Shown: positions 1-8,734, counted from the first letter of the stretch. The stretch: 64,000 nucleotides of DNA from UBA1672 sp046542355 (GCA_046542355.1 JBKHBN010000001.1:175064-239063); one strand, 5' to 3'. The notes: generated by a model not told the origin, from the sequence alone. Numbers and translations: made by a program.

Positions 1-196
1 AGACGCCTACCGCATTGTCCAGCGCAACGCTATGGAAGTCTGGAAAAACAAAGGAAAACCAACATTGCGCGAGATGCTTGACAAAGACAAAGACGTCACG
101 ACAAAACTGGATCAAGCGGCTCTTGACAAGATATTCGACTATAACGCATACACCCAAAACATCGATATGATTATAGACCGCGCCTTAAGCGAGTGA
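1..196 (+). CDS. purB: Adenylosuccinate lyase, C-terminal fragment (runs off the left edge)
   Basis: Only the last 64 codons are in the window; the frame starts at base 2 and ends at TGA 194-196. The fragment begins DAYRIVQRNAMEVW, which I recognise as the AYxxVQRxAMxxW helix near the C-terminus of alphaproteobacterial PurB, and ends with IDRALSE. The enzyme makes AMP plus fumarate from adenylosuccinate and also acts on SAICAR in purine synthesis. The catalytic residues lie upstream, outside the window, so activity cannot be judged. The next gene (cyclophilin) is on the same strand about 115 bases further on, with its own ribosome binding site. Confidence 0.85.
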   Translation, partial: DAYRIVQRNAMEVWKNKGKPTLREMLDKDKDVTTKLDQAALDKIFDYNAYTQNIDMIIDRALSE

Positions 197-310
197 AGAA
201 TAAACGTTGCCAAAGACATAGATGAAAAGAAAATGCTACCTCTTGCTTTTACAGCGCTGGTATGTCACGACTGGGTCTTGAAATTTCAACTCTTTTACAA
301 GGGAAGACAC

Positions 311-841
311 ATGCTAAAGAAATTTATTCTTACACTCATCGGAGGTTTACTTATTATGACAGGAGAAAATGCCAAAGCAGCCGACGGCAACACTTTGCAT
401 ATGGACGTATCAACCGGCGGAACAGTGGTCATAGAACTCCTGCCCGATATAGCCCCAAAACACGTAGAACGGATCAAACAACTTACAAATGAAGGGTTTT
501 ACGACGGTATCATCTTCCACCGCGTCATCGACGGCTTCATGGCACAAACAGGTGATCCAACCGGCACAGGTATGGGTGGATCAAACTACGGAGATGTTCC
601 CGCAGAATTCAGCGACTATCAATATAAACGCGGAACAGTCGGTATGGCACGCTCCATGAACCCCGACAGCGCCAATTCACAATTCTTCATTTGTTTTAAT
701 GACACTGGCTGCCGCAGCCTGACAGGACAATACACGGTTCTGGGACAAGTTACAGATGGCATGGAATATATCGATCAGGTTGCCAAAGGCGAACCGCCTG
801 CAAACCCTGATAATATTGTAAAAATGAGCATTGTCAAATAA
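311..841 (+). CDS. Exported cyclophilin-type peptidyl-prolyl cis-trans isomerase
   Basis: A 176-residue protein that isomerises Xaa-Pro peptide bonds. The frame is open from 233, but I place the start at ATG 311. AGGGAAG lies 5 bases upstream, and the protein then opens with a good signal peptide: MLKK, a hydrophobic stretch, and AKA-AD as the likely cleavage site near residue 23. The cyclophilin domain fills the rest. FHRVIDGFMAQTGDP carries the active-site Arg, followed by a GMARSMNPDSANSQFFI block and YTVLGQV. The usual cyclosporin-contact Trp region is not obvious. Predicted location is periplasmic (PpiA-like). It stands alone between purB and a terminator shared with the convergent gene at 945. 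Confidence 0.88.
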   Translation: MLKKFILTLIGGLLIMTGENAKAADGNTLHMDVSTGGTVVIELLPDIAPKHVERIKQLTNEGFYDGIIFHRVIDGFMAQTGDPTGTGMGGSNYGDVPAEFSDYQYKRGTVGMARSMNPDSANSQFFICFNDTGCRSLTGQYTVLGQVTDGMEYIDQVAKGEPPANPDNIVKMSIVK

Positions 842-891
842 CAGCCTCGTTAATTACAAAGCTCGAATGCCTTATAATCATAAAAACGAAG

Positions 892-920
892 AAACCCGCG
901 TAAAAATATGCGGGTTTTTC
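892..920. terminator. Bidirectional rho-independent terminator
   Basis: AAACCCGC at 892-899 pairs with GCGGGTTT at 910-917 and is followed by T's on the plus strand. Read on the minus strand, the same stem is followed by a T-rich stretch (TTTCTTCGTTTTT). It sits between the cyclophilin gene (+) and the convergent gene ending at 945 (-), so it probably ends both transcripts. Confidence 0.75.
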
Positions 921-944
921 TGCAGAACATAAAAAAGATGCCAA

Positions 945-1715
945 TCAAGATTCAGGATCAATTTTCTCAGGATCAATAACGCCAGCCTCATCATCCTCCA
1001 ACTCAAGTCCCAGATGGTCACTTAGAATATCCTCATCAATATCTAAAACAGGCTGAGCATCATTCTTCTCTACACTCTTGCGAAACAAATCTTTCGCCTC
1101 ACCTTTCCTGAGTTCGAGCAACCGCGCTATGCTTACAAGCTGATTAATCAAACGATCCAGCTCCTTGGGATTGTCAATAGGGTAAGGCGTATCCAAACGA
1201 AGAACGCCGCGATCCTCCACAAACACCATAATAACCCAAGCCTTTTCAATATTCATAAGCTCAATAAGCTTCTCCAGCCGCTCATCCGTAAAATAAGCCC
1301 GCGCCATGCCAATATCACTGGTTCGTAAAACATAAGAATTATCCCACCCCTTTATCAAGGGTTTATACTCGTGCCTGATATCAAAAACATTAACCACCGA
1401 GACCATACCGCCGCTGCCGAGTGCACAAGCAAATGGAAAATCAGATTGCAAGGACACCTCTAAAGCCGTCAAGCGGCGCTGCGACCTTTCATCAAGTTCG
1501 GAATGTTCGCTGGCAAAAAGAGAAACCCCATACCCATCCACAGAACCGCTTACCATGGGTGTAGAAAAAAAGCCTGTATCATGGAACCGCATTTTGCGTT
1601 TTTCAGCATATACCTTCCAGGCCGTCTTCTGACGCAGAACCACCACAAGCGTCCACACCCAAAAAACCAGCAAAAACAAAGAAATGGACAACCAGATAAA
1701 TACATAAACGGTCAA
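945..1715 (-). CDS. Unknown single-pass membrane protein
   Basis: About 256 residues, not recognised. One N-terminal transmembrane segment (YVFIWLSISLFLLVFWVWTL) is followed by a soluble domain of roughly 170 residues and a very acidic tail. The open frame could begin at TTG 1742, but GGAGG at 1721-1725 stands 5 bases before a second TTG at 1715, so I prefer that start. The soluble part (a VNVFDIRHEY-like segment, then YVLRTSDIGMARAYFTDERL and VEDRGVLRLD) has the look of a widespread uncharacterised type of domain in which a mature-looking value is compared across a membrane-anchored protein, but I can name no family. The gene is separated by a strong terminator from the minus-strand gene upstream of it. 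Confidence 0.65.
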   Translation of the reverse strand: MTVYVFIWLSISLFLLVFWVWTLVVVLRQKTAWKVYAEKRKMRFHDTGFFSTPMVSGSVDGYGVSLFASEHSELDERSQRRLTALEVSLQSDFPFACALGSGGMVSVVNVFDIRHEYKPLIKGWDNSYVLRTSDIGMARAYFTDERLEKLIELMNIEKAWVIMVFVEDRGVLRLDTPYPIDNPKELDRLINQLVSIARLLELRKGEAKDLFRKSVEKNDAQPVLDIDEDILSDHLGLELEDDEAGVIDPEKIDPES

Positions 1716-1835
1716 AGGAGCCTCCAAAATTGAGAAACACAAACGAAAGTATTGTGTTTACAGTCGCTTAATAGTCTAAACCGCTTTTGTATTTGTTTCC
1801 ACCTCAAATAAATGTTGTAAACATATAAATATAAA

Positions 1836-1876
1836 AAAGGACAGGAAGCCGGCATGTCCTGCCAGCTTCCTTTTTT
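1836..1876 (-). terminator. Strong hairpin terminator
   Basis: AGGAAGCCGGCA (1843-1854) and TGCCAGCTTCCT (1860-1871) form a 12-pair stem with one G-T pair and a 5-base loop. On the minus strand it is followed by GTCC and a run of T's, so it should end the transcript of the coiled-coil gene above. T's also follow directly on the plus strand. Confidence 0.75.
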
Positions 1877-1967
1877 CCTGCATCATACCCCCGAGAAAAC
1901 AGACATATAACGCAGCCATGATGTCGTTAAGGATAAGGAACGACTAATAAATGGACAATATCCTCCC

Positions 1968-2615
1968 CTAATTGTACCCGTGATACGCATCCGTCGCCGG
2001 CGTATGGGTATAATGCGCAAAGCGATCAAGAGCAGGTGCTTTACTTTCGTAAATATCATGCATCTTCTCTTCATGCTTCCTCTGATCCACAGTAATCCGA
2101 TCAGCAAGTGCGCCCATCTGATGCAGCAAATCTTCAGCCCGCGATACCAGCGCATCTGTCTTACCCACGGAAATCGTTTCCACATCCGCCTGTTCCTCAA
2201 GCCTTTGTGCAATAATATCCTCATGAGCACTGCTTTTCTCCACCTTCTCTTCAAGGCGGTGAATCGCATCACCAAAGAAACCGGCTTGTTTATCAACAAT
2301 CTCGACCTTTTCCTCAAGATGCCGCATCGATTCAGAAAATGCATTGGCCTGATCACCCACATTACTGACCTTGGCTTCCATAAGCGCGATAGAATGAGTG
2401 ACCTTCTCGGTCTGCCCATCAACTTCTTCCATTTTTTCCTCAAGCTTATGAATCGCATCACTGAAAAATCCGGTTTGTTTACGAATAACCTCAAAGCCAG
2501 AGCGTAAACGCTCAAATCCAGCTCCAAGAACAAGGCTCGTTCCCACCGCAGCAACAGCAGAAAACACAGCCATCATGACAGATACAGCCACAATTGTTTC
2601 AACTTCTATAGACAT
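1968..2615 (-). CDS. Membrane-anchored coiled-coil protein with 21-residue repeats
   Basis: A 215-residue protein of unknown function. ATG at 2615 has AAGG about 10 bases upstream. Residues 7-32 form a transmembrane or anchor segment rich in Val/Ala/Met. Residues 46-129 are four back-to-back 21-residue units, each equal to three heptads: x-Q-[TA]-x5-x-[IM]-x2-[LM]-E-x-K-[VM] with a final V-[DG] or equivalent. Units 1, 3 and 4 are clearly alike (for example FFSDAIHKLEEK and FFGDAIHRLEEK). The rest is charged and helical. A trimeric or dimeric stalk projecting from the membrane is the simplest reading. It lies with other envelope-type unknowns at 945 and 3007, each with its own promoter region. 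Confidence 0.75.
   Translation of the reverse strand: MSIEVETIVAVSVMMAVFSAVAAVGTSLVLGAGFERLRSGFEVIRKQTGFFSDAIHKLEEKMEEVDGQTEKVTHSIALMEAKVSNVGDQANAFSESMRHLEEKVEIVDKQAGFFGDAIHRLEEKVEKSSAHEDIIAQRLEEQADVETISVGKTDALVSRAEDLLHQMGALADRITVDQRKHEEKMHDIYESKAPALDRFAHYTHTPATDAYHGYN
2229..2480 (-). repeat. Four tandem 63-bp coding repeats (21-residue units)
   Basis: Within the coiled-coil gene, residues 46-66, 67-87, 88-108 and 109-129 align without gaps at a period of 21 residues. The first and fourth units are the most alike (KQTGFFSDAIHKLEEK versus KQAGFFGDAIHRLEEK), and the second has diverged most. Three heptads per unit keep the coiled-coil phase. Confidence 0.8.
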
Positions 2616-3006
2616 AACAAACGACCTTACCCTTTCCTTTTCCTTCTCGGTTTCATGTGTATTTGTTTAAACTTAAAAAACAGGAAAAAAGCACACAAGC
2701 TCGTGCCAGACTATGCATATCTCTCAATGCAAGCCTCCGGGCCGCAAACAAACAGCCTGACTTTTTCCTGTCCCTTAAATAAAACTAGACGCCCCACAAA
2801 CCGTTAACCGGTTTTTATATACGACTCTTACGAGATACTGTGCGCCTAAAAAAACACACAGCATAGAGATGTGCACTGCAACATCACACGCCTATACTTT
2901 CATAGTACCGCGCCATACCACGCTTTGTCCACGACTATCGTTTCGAAATTATGTAAACTTTTAGGAGTATTGCCAATACCAGATTATCAGGCCGTAATGC
3001 TACCCA
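2616..3006. other. Intergenic region, no gene seen
   Basis: 391 bases between two minus-strand genes. It should hold the promoter of the coiled-coil gene, but no clear -35/-10 pair stands out. AAACCG-TTAAC-CGGTTT at about 2798-2814, followed by T's on the plus strand, is a small hairpin of unclear use. The open frame at 2871-3215 (+) has no ribosome binding site and overlaps the lipoprotein gene. Confidence 0.5.
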
Positions 3007-3906
3007 CTAGAACGGCTGATTGTATATCTCGTCTAGCTCTTCTTCACCAACCGACAGATAGGCTGTTCGGTCTTTTCTGGGAACGACAATCCGTTTCGCC
3101 GGATGAGACACCTCATTTTGGTAACTGCGGGCTTCAGCAGAATCAGATAGATCAGCACCAGCCGTTCTTAGAACCGGAACCTTGTCTCCCGGAACATAAG
3201 ACGATGATTTTATAACCTCAACCTTGGGCGCTACAATTGTTTTGGGCGTCTGAGCGATATACCCATCATCACCGGAGTAAGTATCACTAACGTCATCACG
3301 CAAACTCGAATGCTCCTCATCGAGCCGTTCACCGGCTGAAGGCATAGGCGTCAGGCTTTCGTCATCCCCATTCATAACGGTTTGCTCATCCTCAGCCATA
3401 CCACGCACAGCAGACTTAATCGCTTCAGTTTCCTCTTGCTCTGCCGTTACATTTTTATACGACGTAGCGCGAACATTCCCCACAGAATCGGCATGTGGAA
3501 GCATATCATGATCTTCCAAGCCCTCCTCGGCATGAACAGCCGCATGCTTTTGCGAGGCTCCAGCGCCCTTATGTTGTGCCTTTGTAAATATCTCTTCTGC
3601 CTCCAAAACAGGCTCGGGAATAGCTTCTAGCTCCGCAACTGGCTCTGCCTGCATCTCCGGCTCCACAACCTCGGCCATCTCAACCTCAGGCTCCGGCTGT
3701 GCCTCCACCTCGCTCATCACCGGTTCAACAACAAGCTTCTTTTGCGGCAATAACTTCGCACGCACATACGCCACGCCCGTTCCGGCAGTCCGCGAATTCC
3801 CATAGGGCATATACGAGTCCGTTCTTTGAGCCTCCCACCCCTCACCACAAGCAGTCAAGACAAGAGGGGTACTCAGTATCGCCAGGCGCAACAAAGACTT
3901 TGACAT
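3007..3906 (-). CDS. Acidic, low-complexity lipoprotein of unknown function
   Basis: A 299-residue protein. ATG 3906 is preceded by AGGGAAAA. The N-terminus is a lipoprotein signal: MSKSLLRLAI, then LVLTAC with the lipobox Cys at residue 20, so the mature protein should be acylated and held at a membrane. Residues 65-105 are a Glu/Pro/Val/Ala-rich stretch with repeated EP and EV steps. The rest is acidic with no fold I recognise, and the last 30 residues are more basic and ordered (AKRIVVPRKDR). It may be an extended periplasmic spacer. No enzyme motif is present. Confidence 0.7.
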   Translation of the reverse strand: MSKSLLRLAILSTPLVLTACGEGWEAQRTDSYMPYGNSRTAGTGVAYVRAKLLPQKKLVVEPVMSEVEAQPEPEVEMAEVVEPEMQAEPVAELEAIPEPVLEAEEIFTKAQHKGAGASQKHAAVHAEEGLEDHDMLPHADSVGNVRATSYKNVTAEQEETEAIKSAVRGMAEDEQTVMNGDDESLTPMPSAGERLDEEHSSLRDDVSDTYSGDDGYIAQTPKTIVAPKVEVIKSSSYVPGDKVPVLRTAGADLSDSAEARSYQNEVSHPAKRIVVPRKDRTAYLSVGEEELDEIYNQPF

Positions 3907-4140
3907 ATTATTTTCCCTTTATAATTTAACTTGTCCAACCAACGGCCTGCCCACACAAAGCAGACTTCTTACGCAAGATCACTCAAGAGGGACGCTACAC
4001 GATAAATGCAGAGCATGCCCACACACTACGCCATTAACTATAGAAAATCAATATACGGTTTTGAAAAAGAACGATTCCTGTTCACAACTTTTTGCACCCA
4101 GTTCACTTTCTTCAAGTGCCTTAATCCCACCCCCTCCAAC

Positions 4141-4229
4141 TGTCATTGCGAGGAGCGTTAGCGACGTGGCAATCCAAAAACTAAAAAAGCACCATTATCC
4201 AGATTGCTTCGCATACGCTCGCAATGACG
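4141..4229. repeat. Palindromic intergenic repeat with GTCATTGCGAG ends (MITE/REP-like)
   Basis: The arms GTCATTGCGAG (4142-4152) and CTCGCAATGAC (4218-4228) are perfect inverted repeats. Inside them GGCAATCC and AGATTGCT continue the imperfect pairing. The element of about 88 bases ends 1-2 bases before the last base of the uvrB stop codon. The same end sequence, with GAGGAGCG and GCAATCC inside, is familiar from dispersed palindromic repeats in many bacterial genomes. The rest of the 3907-4140 gap holds no gene. Only one copy was found in this window. Confidence 0.75.
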
Positions 4230-6293
4230 CTAAAGATTAAGTTCCGTCTCTTCTAGTGCTTTAATTTCATCTCTGAGCTTGGCTGCAACCTCAAACTCCA
4301 GATCAGCCGCCGCTGCGTGCATTTGTTTACGTAGCGCCTCAACCCGCTTGCGCATCGCCACCGGATCATGCAAAAACTCTTGCACCGCACTATCCGCAGC
4401 CACCTTGTAAACACTCTCTTTTTGCTCAAACACATGATCAAACGCCCGCGAAACCGCTTTTTTCACAGATTGCGGCGTAATGCCGTGCGCCTCGTTAAAC
4501 GCCACCTGTTTAAGACGCCTGCGCTCGGTCTCATCCATCGCATAGCGCATGCTTTCAGTAATCCGGTCAGCATACAAAATCGCCTTACCCTCCACATTCC
4601 GCGCAGCCCGCCCAATCGTCTGCACCATAGAGGTTTTAGAGCGCAAGAACCCTTCCTTATCAGCATCCAATATGCACACCCGCATACATTCGGGGATATC
4701 CAGCCCTTCGCGCAACAGATTAATCCCCACCAGCACATCAAACTTGCCCTCGCGCAGATCATGCATAATCTCGATACGCTCCAACGTATCCACATCCGAA
4801 TGCATATAACGCACGGCAATCCCGTTCTCATTGAGATACTCGCTCAACGCCTCGGCCATCTTCTTGGTCAGCGTGGTCACCAGCATCCGCCCGCCTTGCG
4901 CGATGACCTGTCGCGCTTCATACATCAGATCATCAACCTGCCCCTCCGTGGGCCGCACCTCCACCGGTGGATCAATCAAGCCCGTAGGCCGCACCACCTG
5001 CTCAGCCGACACCCCGCCCGCCTGTGCAAGCTCCCACTCCCCGGGCGTTGCCGAGACATAAACCGTCTGCCCGCGTAAATCATTCCACTCCTCAAACTTC
5101 AAAGGCCGGTTATCCCGCGCCGCCGGTAATCTAAACCCATGCTCCACCAACGTCCCCTTACGCTGCTTATCGCCATTATACATCGCGCGGAGCTGTGGAA
5201 TCATCACATGGCTCTCATCAAGAAACATAATCGCATCGTCAGGCAAATATTCAATCAATGTCGGAGGCGGCTCCCCCGGCGCTCGCCCCGTCAAATAGCG
5301 GGAATAATTCTCAATGCCCTTGCACGAGCCTGTTGCCGCCAGCATCTCCAGATCAAACTTCGTGCGCTGCTCCAGTCTTTGGTACTCAAGATACATACCT
5401 ACGCGATTATAGTAATCCAGCCTATCTACAAGATCCGCCTTGATCTGCGCAATCGCCTGCTGCATCGTCGGCCCCGGCGTAATATAGTGCGAATTGGCAA
5501 ATATCCGCACCCCCTCCAAAGCCTGAAACTTCTCCCCCGTTAATGGATCAAACTCTGTAATGGCCTCCACCTCATCGCCAAACAAGGAAAAACGCCACGC
5601 CCGATCCTCAAAGTGCGCCGGAAATATCTCGACAATATCCCCGCGCACACGGAAACACCCGCGCTCAAACGCCAGATCATTGCGCGTATATTGAAGCTCC
5701 ACCAGCTTGGCAATCAAATCCTGACGCTCTATTGTATCACCCACATTAATCGGAAACGCCATCGCCATATAATCTTCTTTAGAGCCAATACCGTAAATAC
5801 AGGAAACAGACGCGACAATGATGCAATCACGCCGCTCAAACAAAGCCCGCGTCGCCGCGTGGCGCATCCGGTCAATCTGCTCATTAATAGAGCTATCCTT
5901 CTCGATGAAAGTATCCGTGCGCGGCACATAGGCTTCCGGCTGATAATAATCATAATACGAGACAAAATACTCCACTGCATTATGCGGAAAGAACGCTTTA
6001 AACTCTGCATAAAGCTGCGCCGCCAATGTCTTGTTGGGGGCTAAAATAAGGGCAGGGCGCTGCAGCTCTTCAATAATCTTGGCCACAGTAAAAGTTTTAC
6101 CCGAACCCGTAACCCCCAGCAAAACCTGATCGCTCAGTCCATCACGCAAACCAGCGGCAAGAGTATCAATCGCTGCGGGTTGATCCCCTGCGGGCATAAA
6201 ATCAGACACCACCTCAAAACGCTTTGTATTATCGAGAACAAAGGGAACATCACCAACAATAGGGCGTTCATTATTCGGAATCATAGCTTTCAT
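4230..6293 (-). CDS. uvrB: UvrABC excinuclease subunit B
   Basis: About 687 residues. It is the damage-loading helicase-like subunit of nucleotide excision repair, working with UvrA and UvrC. Visible signatures are Walker A GVTGSGKT near residue 60, the beta-hairpin segment YFVSYYDYYQPEAYVP, helicase box DESH, the SATPGEWE motif, GINLLREGLDIPE and QTIGRAARN. The C-terminal UVR domain (EFEVAAKLRDEIKALE) binds UvrC. The frame extends to 6365, but ATG 6293 or 6284 is more likely the start. Neither has a strong ribosome site, with only GAAAG before 6284. Its stop codon abuts the palindromic repeat, which may act as its transcription end. No SOS box was recognised upstream. Confidence 0.97.
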   Translation of the reverse strand: MKAMIPNNERPIVGDVPFVLDNTKRFEVVSDFMPAGDQPAAIDTLAAGLRDGLSDQVLLGVTGSGKTFTVAKIIEELQRPALILAPNKTLAAQLYAEFKAFFPHNAVEYFVSYYDYYQPEAYVPRTDTFIEKDSSINEQIDRMRHAATRALFERRDCIIVASVSCIYGIGSKEDYMAMAFPINVGDTIERQDLIAKLVELQYTRNDLAFERGCFRVRGDIVEIFPAHFEDRAWRFSLFGDEVEAITEFDPLTGEKFQALEGVRIFANSHYITPGPTMQQAIAQIKADLVDRLDYYNRVGMYLEYQRLEQRTKFDLEMLAATGSCKGIENYSRYLTGRAPGEPPPTLIEYLPDDAIMFLDESHVMIPQLRAMYNGDKQRKGTLVEHGFRLPAARDNRPLKFEEWNDLRGQTVYVSATPGEWELAQAGGVSAEQVVRPTGLIDPPVEVRPTEGQVDDLMYEARQVIAQGGRMLVTTLTKKMAEALSEYLNENGIAVRYMHSDVDTLERIEIMHDLREGKFDVLVGINLLREGLDIPECMRVCILDADKEGFLRSKTSMVQTIGRAARNVEGKAILYADRITESMRYAMDETERRRLKQVAFNEAHGITPQSVKKAVSRAFDHVFEQKESVYKVAADSAVQEFLHDPVAMRKRVEALRKQMHAAAADLEFEVAAKLRDEIKALEETELNL

Positions 6294-6353
6294 AACAATA
6301 GTTATAAGATGTTTCATCTGGCCGGGCAAAAAGTTTTGCGCGCCACAAGAAAT

Positions 6354-6384
6354 TTGACAGCACAACTGTCTTTTCCTATATAAT
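6354..6384 (+). promoter_or_regulatory. Near-consensus sigma-70 promoter
   Basis: TTGACA at 6354-6359 and TATAAT at 6379-6384, 19 bases apart; the overlapping TATATA at 6377 gives 17. It points at the gene at 6428, whose GTG start has AGGA 7 bases upstream. It lies in the divergent space with uvrB, so the uvrB promoter must overlap it on the other strand. Confidence 0.65.
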
Positions 6385-6427
6385 GAAAGGTAATAATGAA
6401 AAACAAAATCTTACATTAGGATAACCC

Positions 6428-7864
6428 GTGACCACACTGAGTTTTACAGACAAAACAATATTATTCAATTACCTGGCAAACACTCGCAACTGGGAAAACA
6501 CCTTCAACCTCGACTTCTTTACAGATGAATCCCGCAGATGGTCATGCAAAACACATGGACACTTACGCACTTGCACGAACGAGACCGGCACAAAAAGTAA
6601 AGTCGAAGACACATCAACGGGTCAGCATTTATTCATAGAACGCCTAATAAACAACCATGTGCTCATAACAGATGAATTTGGACGCACCATTGAAATAAAC
6701 GGCACAAATGTTTCAACACAAGATGGGATTATAGAACAAGTGGTTCCCATTAAATCATCATCGGAATTCGGCCTCGAGCAACCTGACATCCACGCAGCCG
6801 CTGTGCAAGAGCTCGGTATAATCGCGCGTTTTCACAGCGATGGGTCAAAAACAATATTTATACAAGATGTTGGTCACCGCATAGATTTAAAAGCAGAAAA
6901 AAACGTCCCTGAACCACTGCAAGCTCCCGGCCAATTCTTCCACCAAATTTCACTCAATCACACAACATTGAAAGAATGGCAAATCGACCCTGCCTACGCG
7001 CTCATCTATGCAAAACTGGTTGTGGCCAGAGATTTCGGTATTGAACCCGAACTTCGCGCCCTTAACGAGCTTGATGAAGAAAAAGCTGTCACAATACTAA
7101 CACAACACCTGCAAAAAGGCCCGGAACAAGATCATGAGCAAATCGGTATAACCGATGCAGAAAAACCATGGACAGACACCACGGAATTTACAGGATATCA
7201 CACAGCCCTGCCAAAACGTTTCGTCATTAAAACCAGAGAAGGTGGCTTTGATCTGGCCACCACCAGCGCCGCCAAACACAGCATTGTCGCTCAAGGTGGA
7301 ATACTGAGCGCCGCGCAAGATACGCGGGACATCTATCGTATCCGTACAATTCAAAGAAATACAGTGCCCCGCACCATTTTACATTTCCTGGATAAAGGAC
7401 GCACCATAAGCGATCATCTCGGTGAAGAATGGAACTTCGTTGTCCTGCAATCCGCAGCAGCCAAACACGCCATTCAAAGCGCCAAAGAAACAGCGCGTAA
7501 TATATTCGCTCTGGATTATAGAGATTTTGCCGCAATCAATTATGCTCCCGATCTGAGCGTTTTGGCCATAAAAACAAACACACTCAAAGTAACGAAAGCA
7601 CGCTATGACGCCAGCTTAAAAGCTAGGGGAATGATAGTTGAAAACAGCTCAGATGCCAGTGCACTCCTAGAGCTCCTCGATATAGGGGCAGATTTGCGCT
7701 TTATCGATCCTGAAGGCGCTGCAGCCGGAAATAGCTTTTCAAGCTTAGCCGAAGAAGCCGGCAATGCAGCGCTGCTAAGCGCCATAGAAGAAAGACACGG
7801 CATGCCTCCGCGCGCTTCCATCTCATTAACCGAAGATGACTCTCAAGAGACTCTGGACATATAA
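6428..7864 (+). CDS. Unknown protein with a possible C-terminal ankyrin-like repeat
   Basis: A 478-residue protein starting at GTG 6428 (AGGA 7 bases before). There is no signal peptide and no transmembrane segment. I do not recognise the main body. Residues around 425-470 read ALLELLDIGADLRFIDPEG, then SFSSLAEEAGNAALLSAIEE. This is the shape of a single degenerate ankyrin repeat (LLxxGADxxxxDxxG, then a helix pair). One isolated repeat is weak evidence. The gene is driven by the best promoter in this part of the window and stands alone between uvrB and an AT-rich gap. Confidence 0.65.
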   Translation: MTTLSFTDKTILFNYLANTRNWENTFNLDFFTDESRRWSCKTHGHLRTCTNETGTKSKVEDTSTGQHLFIERLINNHVLITDEFGRTIEINGTNVSTQDGIIEQVVPIKSSSEFGLEQPDIHAAAVQELGIIARFHSDGSKTIFIQDVGHRIDLKAEKNVPEPLQAPGQFFHQISLNHTTLKEWQIDPAYALIYAKLVVARDFGIEPELRALNELDEEKAVTILTQHLQKGPEQDHEQIGITDAEKPWTDTTEFTGYHTALPKRFVIKTREGGFDLATTSAAKHSIVAQGGILSAAQDTRDIYRIRTIQRNTVPRTILHFLDKGRTISDHLGEEWNFVVLQSAAAKHAIQSAKETARNIFALDYRDFAAINYAPDLSVLAIKTNTLKVTKARYDASLKARGMIVENSSDASALLELLDIGADLRFIDPEGAAAGNSFSSLAEEAGNAALLSAIEERHGMPPRASISLTEDDSQETLDI

Positions 7865-8253
7865 CAACTCAAATCCCTATCACAAGCAACCGGAGACAAG
7901 AAAAGTAAACAATATGCTTCATTCTCACATGCTATCTCAGAGCATAAAACGAATAATTACCCGCTTAAATCACAATCATATAATTCTTAAATCCTCCATC
8001 ATGCAAATCAGCAAAAGTCACCGCGCAAAAAACGATAAAACGCAGCCGTAAAATCTAAAAAAAATCATTTAAAATATCTCAGTTTTATATAATCAAATCA
8101 GCATCTTATAAAATATTTATTTTTTTTATTTACAAAAGTAAATTTCACTGATAATAGGGGCAAAATAAAGGGTTTTCTTCAAGCGTTCCCGCGAAGAAAA
8201 TCCGTATTTTTTTGTTATACTGAACTTGTACTTTTTTCTCGGATTGAAACGTC
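7865..8253. other. AT-rich intergenic region with a terminator-like hairpin
   Basis: 389 bases, strikingly AT-rich from about 8060 to 8150. TTTTCTTC (8173-8180) pairs with GAAGAAAA (8193-8200) around a 12-base loop and is followed by TTTTTTT at 8207-8213, a plausible plus-strand terminator. A 45-codon frame at 7914 lacks a well-placed ribosome site and I do not count it as a gene. Confidence 0.5.
8173..8213 (+). terminator. Probable rho-independent terminator
   Basis: An 8-pair stem TTTTCTTC/GAAGAAAA with a 12-base loop is followed within 6 bases by a run of seven T's. It would end transcription of the gene at 6428 before the PQ-loop gene at 8254. Confidence 0.5.
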
Positions 8254-8637
8254 ATGATTGAATTTCTCTATTCCTTAGTCGGAGTGGTTGTCGCTGCTGG
8301 ATACATTCCACAAATTATCAAGCTCGTCAGAGCCACTTTGCCCTGTCATGACATTTCTGTCTTCACCTGGGTCGTATGGGCCTACACATCTTTTGTCAGC
8401 CTGCTCTACAGCCTTTACGGTCAGGAAACCTTTGACATTTATTTCTTTAGCGCCAACTTAATCAATATTGTGTGCGTAACAACAGTTATCTGCATTACGA
8501 TGTATAAGCGCGTCAAATACAGCGAAAGACCTGCAACTGCCTCAACATCTTATCTCCCCCTTGACCCTCAAAGAAATGTTGAGAGTATAGGCGAGAACAT
8601 AAATGTCGAAGGCATAATTGAAAAGATTGCCGCGTAA
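8254..8637 (+). CDS. Small PQ-loop (SemiSWEET-like) membrane protein
   Basis: A 127-residue protein with three predicted transmembrane helices (about residues 5-24, 35-56 and 63-83). The first helix carries the GYIPQI motif (Pro19-Gln20) typical of PQ-loop/SWEET half-transporters. A second conserved feature is the aromatic VWAYTSFVSLLYSLYG helix. Half-size members form dimers and move small solutes such as sugars, but the substrate cannot be read here. The 40-residue cytosolic tail is not part of the family. Start at ATG 8254 with a weak GGA upstream. The gene ends about 97 bases before lysK. Confidence 0.65.
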   Translation: MIEFLYSLVGVVVAAGYIPQIIKLVRATLPCHDISVFTWVVWAYTSFVSLLYSLYGQETFDIYFFSANLINIVCVTTVICITMYKRVKYSERPATASTSYLPLDPQRNVESIGENINVEGIIEKIAA

Positions 8638-8734
8638 AAGTCCGCCACTTATTAAAAGTCCTTTGTCTTCTTTCTTGTTCTTTGCTATAGCTTCATAGCA
8701 CCTAGCATCAGGAAAAAGGAAGAAAGAAAAGGCA

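Noticed and set aside
1883..2554. 223-residue minus-strand open frame
   Set aside because: It overlaps the coiled-coil gene in another frame, is Arg/Leu/Trp-heavy in the way of a shadow frame and lacks a ribosome site. The 1968-2615 frame has the repeat structure and a proper start.
4368..5078. 236-residue plus-strand open frame
   Set aside because: It is opposite uvrB and its composition is that of a reverse-strand shadow.
7914..8051. 45-codon plus-strand frame in the AT-rich gap
   Set aside because: GGAG is about 18 bases from the ATG, too far; the product is His/Lys/Ile-rich with no pattern.
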